From Candidatus Dojkabacteria bacterium (GTDB taxonomy: Bacteria > Patescibacteriota > Dojkabacteria > B142 > OLB20): a stretch of DNA of 6,937 nucleotides. Below, piece after piece: positions 5,582-6,937 of this stretch (within the stretch, counting starts at the first letter, position 1; every line of letters starts with the position of its first letter). Where the stretch lies: positions 1-6,937 of the forward strand of contig JAGQLK010000060.1 in assembly GCA_020429485.1 (NCBI GenBank), in the 5' to 3' direction. A program made the translations under genes and the position numbers. The notes under the pieces were generated by a model. It did no database searches. It worked only from the letters and a program-made list of their open reading frames with translations, and was not told the DNA's origin.

Positions 5582-6937
5582 TTACATCTTGTCGAAAGTA
5601 TCTTGTATTGCCTTAGTTATTTTCTCTGGGCTATCATTCTTATCGAATAACATCTCTTCACCTACAACTACTTTTACTTTTCCTATTTTGTGTGGTCTAC
5701 CATACTTTAACCAATCCATAATACCCATTTCCCCAACACCCATTGGTGGTGGAATCATGATTTTGTCATAGCCTTTTACTTTTACAGGAAGAATAGGAAC
5801 ATCCAATTCATCTGCTAGAAATCCTATTCCAGTTTGAAAAGGATCCTCAGTTCCTTGAACTCTTTGGATAGTTCCTTGTGGAGCAAGAATTACATACCTA
5901 TCATCATCTAATAAGTCCGAAACTATTTGTGATTGTTGAATTAATTGCCCGCCTGTTTGATCAAGAGGGAATGATCCTCCTAGTTCCATTAATCTGCTAA
6001 TTAATTTGTTGGTCCAGAACCCCTGAGCAGCAAGACCGACGGCCTTGTGTGGCTTGCCAACAACCCTCATTAATACTAAGAAATCAAATAATCCAGGATG
6101 ATTGTAGATAACAATACGACCACTCGGGTCAAATCGATCAAAGCTCTCAGGTGCTTCTAATTCTATCTTTATAAACAGTGCCTGCAGAGGTAGGACTATG
6201 AATTTCATAATCAAATATCTTATTGAATCCCAGAATTTATTGTATTGCCAGGTAGGGAAGTGTGGTGCTGAAAGTGCTTTGACTTCAGCGTCCTTAACCA
6301 TATTCTTTATATCTGATACTGATGTTTGAGCATTAATTTGTACTGCATCAATAACTATTCCCATATTCTCTTCTACTACTGCGGTTAGTTCTGCTCTTAA
6401 CAGAGAGTCCATATCAAGGTCAGAAGTAAGAATCATGTCGTCTTTTATGTCCTTACGATCTTTTTTACTTACTAGACTAATCACATCATAGATATCCATT
6501 TGAGAATTGGCTGCTGTTTCAACCTCAACCTCAGTATTTTGGCCAGTTTCTCGATTAGCAATTATTACTTCTTTAACCTGTCTTCTGTTAATTTTCAGTG
6601 TATGAGTTCTTGGGAAGTCATCATTTTTCCATATAGCATATTCTTGAATCTGTTGTTTTGACTCTAGTTTCTGGTTTATTTCTTTAACAATTTCATCAAT
6701 ACGTTCCTCATCTTCTTTATTTTTTAGAATAAAGATACCAAAGATCTTATCTGCACCACTATCATCTAAACCAATTACGCATGAAGTTGATATTGCATGA
6801 TGCGCGTTGATTTTCTTTTCTAAATCCTCAACAAAAACATTCTCTCCATTTTGAAGTACAAGTTTGAAAGTATCTCGACCTATTATTCTTAAATACTTTT
6901 CTGGAGTAATCTCACCAATGTCACCGGTTTTGTACCA
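5582..6937 (-). CDS. Acyl-adenylating enzyme / acyl carrier / PlsC acyltransferase fusion, C-terminal part (runs off right edge)
   Basis: One uninterrupted frame of 451 codons enters from the right edge; the ATG at 6497-6499 is internal. Fragment residues 1-130 are the C-terminal subdomain of an AMP-forming acyl-CoA/acyl-ACP synthetase: TGDIG at 4-8, YLRIIGRDTFK at 15-25, NGENVFVEDLE at 30-40, and PRTHTLKINRR with the catalytic-type Lys115. After a short polar linker, residues about 147-215 are an acyl carrier domain with the phosphopantetheine site DLDMDSL (Ser178). Residues about 225-451 are a PlsC/LPLAT acyltransferase with a hydrophobic membrane-associating stretch (239-256), the HX4D motif NHPGLFD (His280, Asp285), GGSFPLD, and APQGT (353-356 region), where the usual glutamate is Gln354. 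The likely job is activating a fatty acid, loading it on the carrier and transferring it to a lysolipid or glycerolipid at the membrane, as in Aas but with reversed domain order. It heads the visible operon with the sigma pair. Confidence 0.85.
   Translation of the reverse strand, partial: WYKTGDIGEITPEKYLRIIGRDTFKLVLQNGENVFVEDLEKKINAHHAISTSCVIGLDDSGADKIFGIFILKNKEDEERIDEIVKEINQKLESKQQIQEYAIWKNDDFPRTHTLKINRRQVKEVIIANRETGQNTEVEVETAANSQMDIYDVISLVSKKDRKDIKDDMILTSDLDMDSLLRAELTAVVEENMGIVIDAVQINAQTSVSDIKNMVKDAEVKALSAPHFPTWQYNKFWDSIRYLIMKFIVLPLQALFIKIELEAPESFDRFDPSGRIVIYNHPGLFDFLVLMRVVGKPHKAVGLAAQGFWTNKLISRLMELGGSFPLDQTGGQLIQQSQIVSDLLDDDRYVILAPQGTIQRVQGTEDPFQTGIGFLADELDVPILPVKVKGYDKIMIPPPMGVGEMGIMDWLKYGRPHKIGKVKVVVGEEMLFDKNDSPEKITKAIQDTFDKM

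Noticed and set aside
5571..5771. 66-codon plus-strand frame
   Set aside because: It is antisense to the conserved C-terminal end of the PlsC domain and has no independent support.
6497..6499. ATG as the start of a separate acyltransferase gene
   Set aside because: The frame stays open for 146 codons upstream and encodes a recognisable synthetase C-terminal domain; the ATG begins the carrier domain and has no ribosome binding site.
1..6937. CRISPR array, tRNA genes, rRNA or transposase gene
   Set aside because: I found no regularly spaced direct repeats, no tRNA-like folds and no transposase motifs when reading both strands by eye.

Overview
The window is AT-rich bacterial DNA. Its gene set is small and unusual: a stand-alone YidD, a LexA-like repressor with a degenerate protease domain, a RodZ-like membrane protein, an ECF sigma factor paired with a FecR-like membrane protein, and an acyl-activating/acyltransferase fusion. 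Most genes have no Shine-Dalgarno sequence, and at least one looks leaderless. Together these suggest an uncultured lineage such as the Candidate Phyla Radiation (Patescibacteria). That placement is inference from style and content, because no rRNA or universal marker is present. The standard genetic code fits: frames end at TAA or TAG with no in-frame TGA.

Layout. Bases 1-751 hold the N-terminal 250 codons of a secreted protein on the minus strand, running off the left edge. It has a signal peptide and the only textbook Shine-Dalgarno in the window, and it is visibly richer in G+C than the rest. Bases 752-1247 have no gene. They hold the promoter of the secreted gene, small hairpins, a 133-bp element bounded by 22-bp inverted repeats with REP-like palindromes inside, and the yidD promoter. 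yidD (1248-1550, plus) converges on lexA-like (1534-2148, minus), and their 3' ends overlap by 17 bp. rodZ-like (2205-3191, minus) follows. Bases 3192-3479 hold two adjacent strong stem-loops (3341-3376 and 3380-3462) and the rodZ promoter candidates.

Bases 3480-6937 look like one minus-strand operon. Its first visible gene is a fused acyl-adenylating enzyme, acyl carrier domain and PlsC-type acyltransferase that enters from the right edge. An ECF sigma factor follows after 21 bp, and then a FecR-like membrane protein after 17 bp. The gene order suggests that a membrane or lipid function is coupled to a transmembrane signalling pair. The RodZ-like and FecR-like proteins carry similar extracytoplasmic Ig-like modules, so envelope biology is the common theme of the minus-strand genes.

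The strongest items for a second look are four. First, the LexA homologue lacks all three determinants of self-cleavage. Second, the ligase-carrier-acyltransferase fusion has a glutamine where the PlsC family has its usual glutamate. Third, the tandem hairpins sit upstream of rodZ. Fourth, there is the MITE-like element near 1000.
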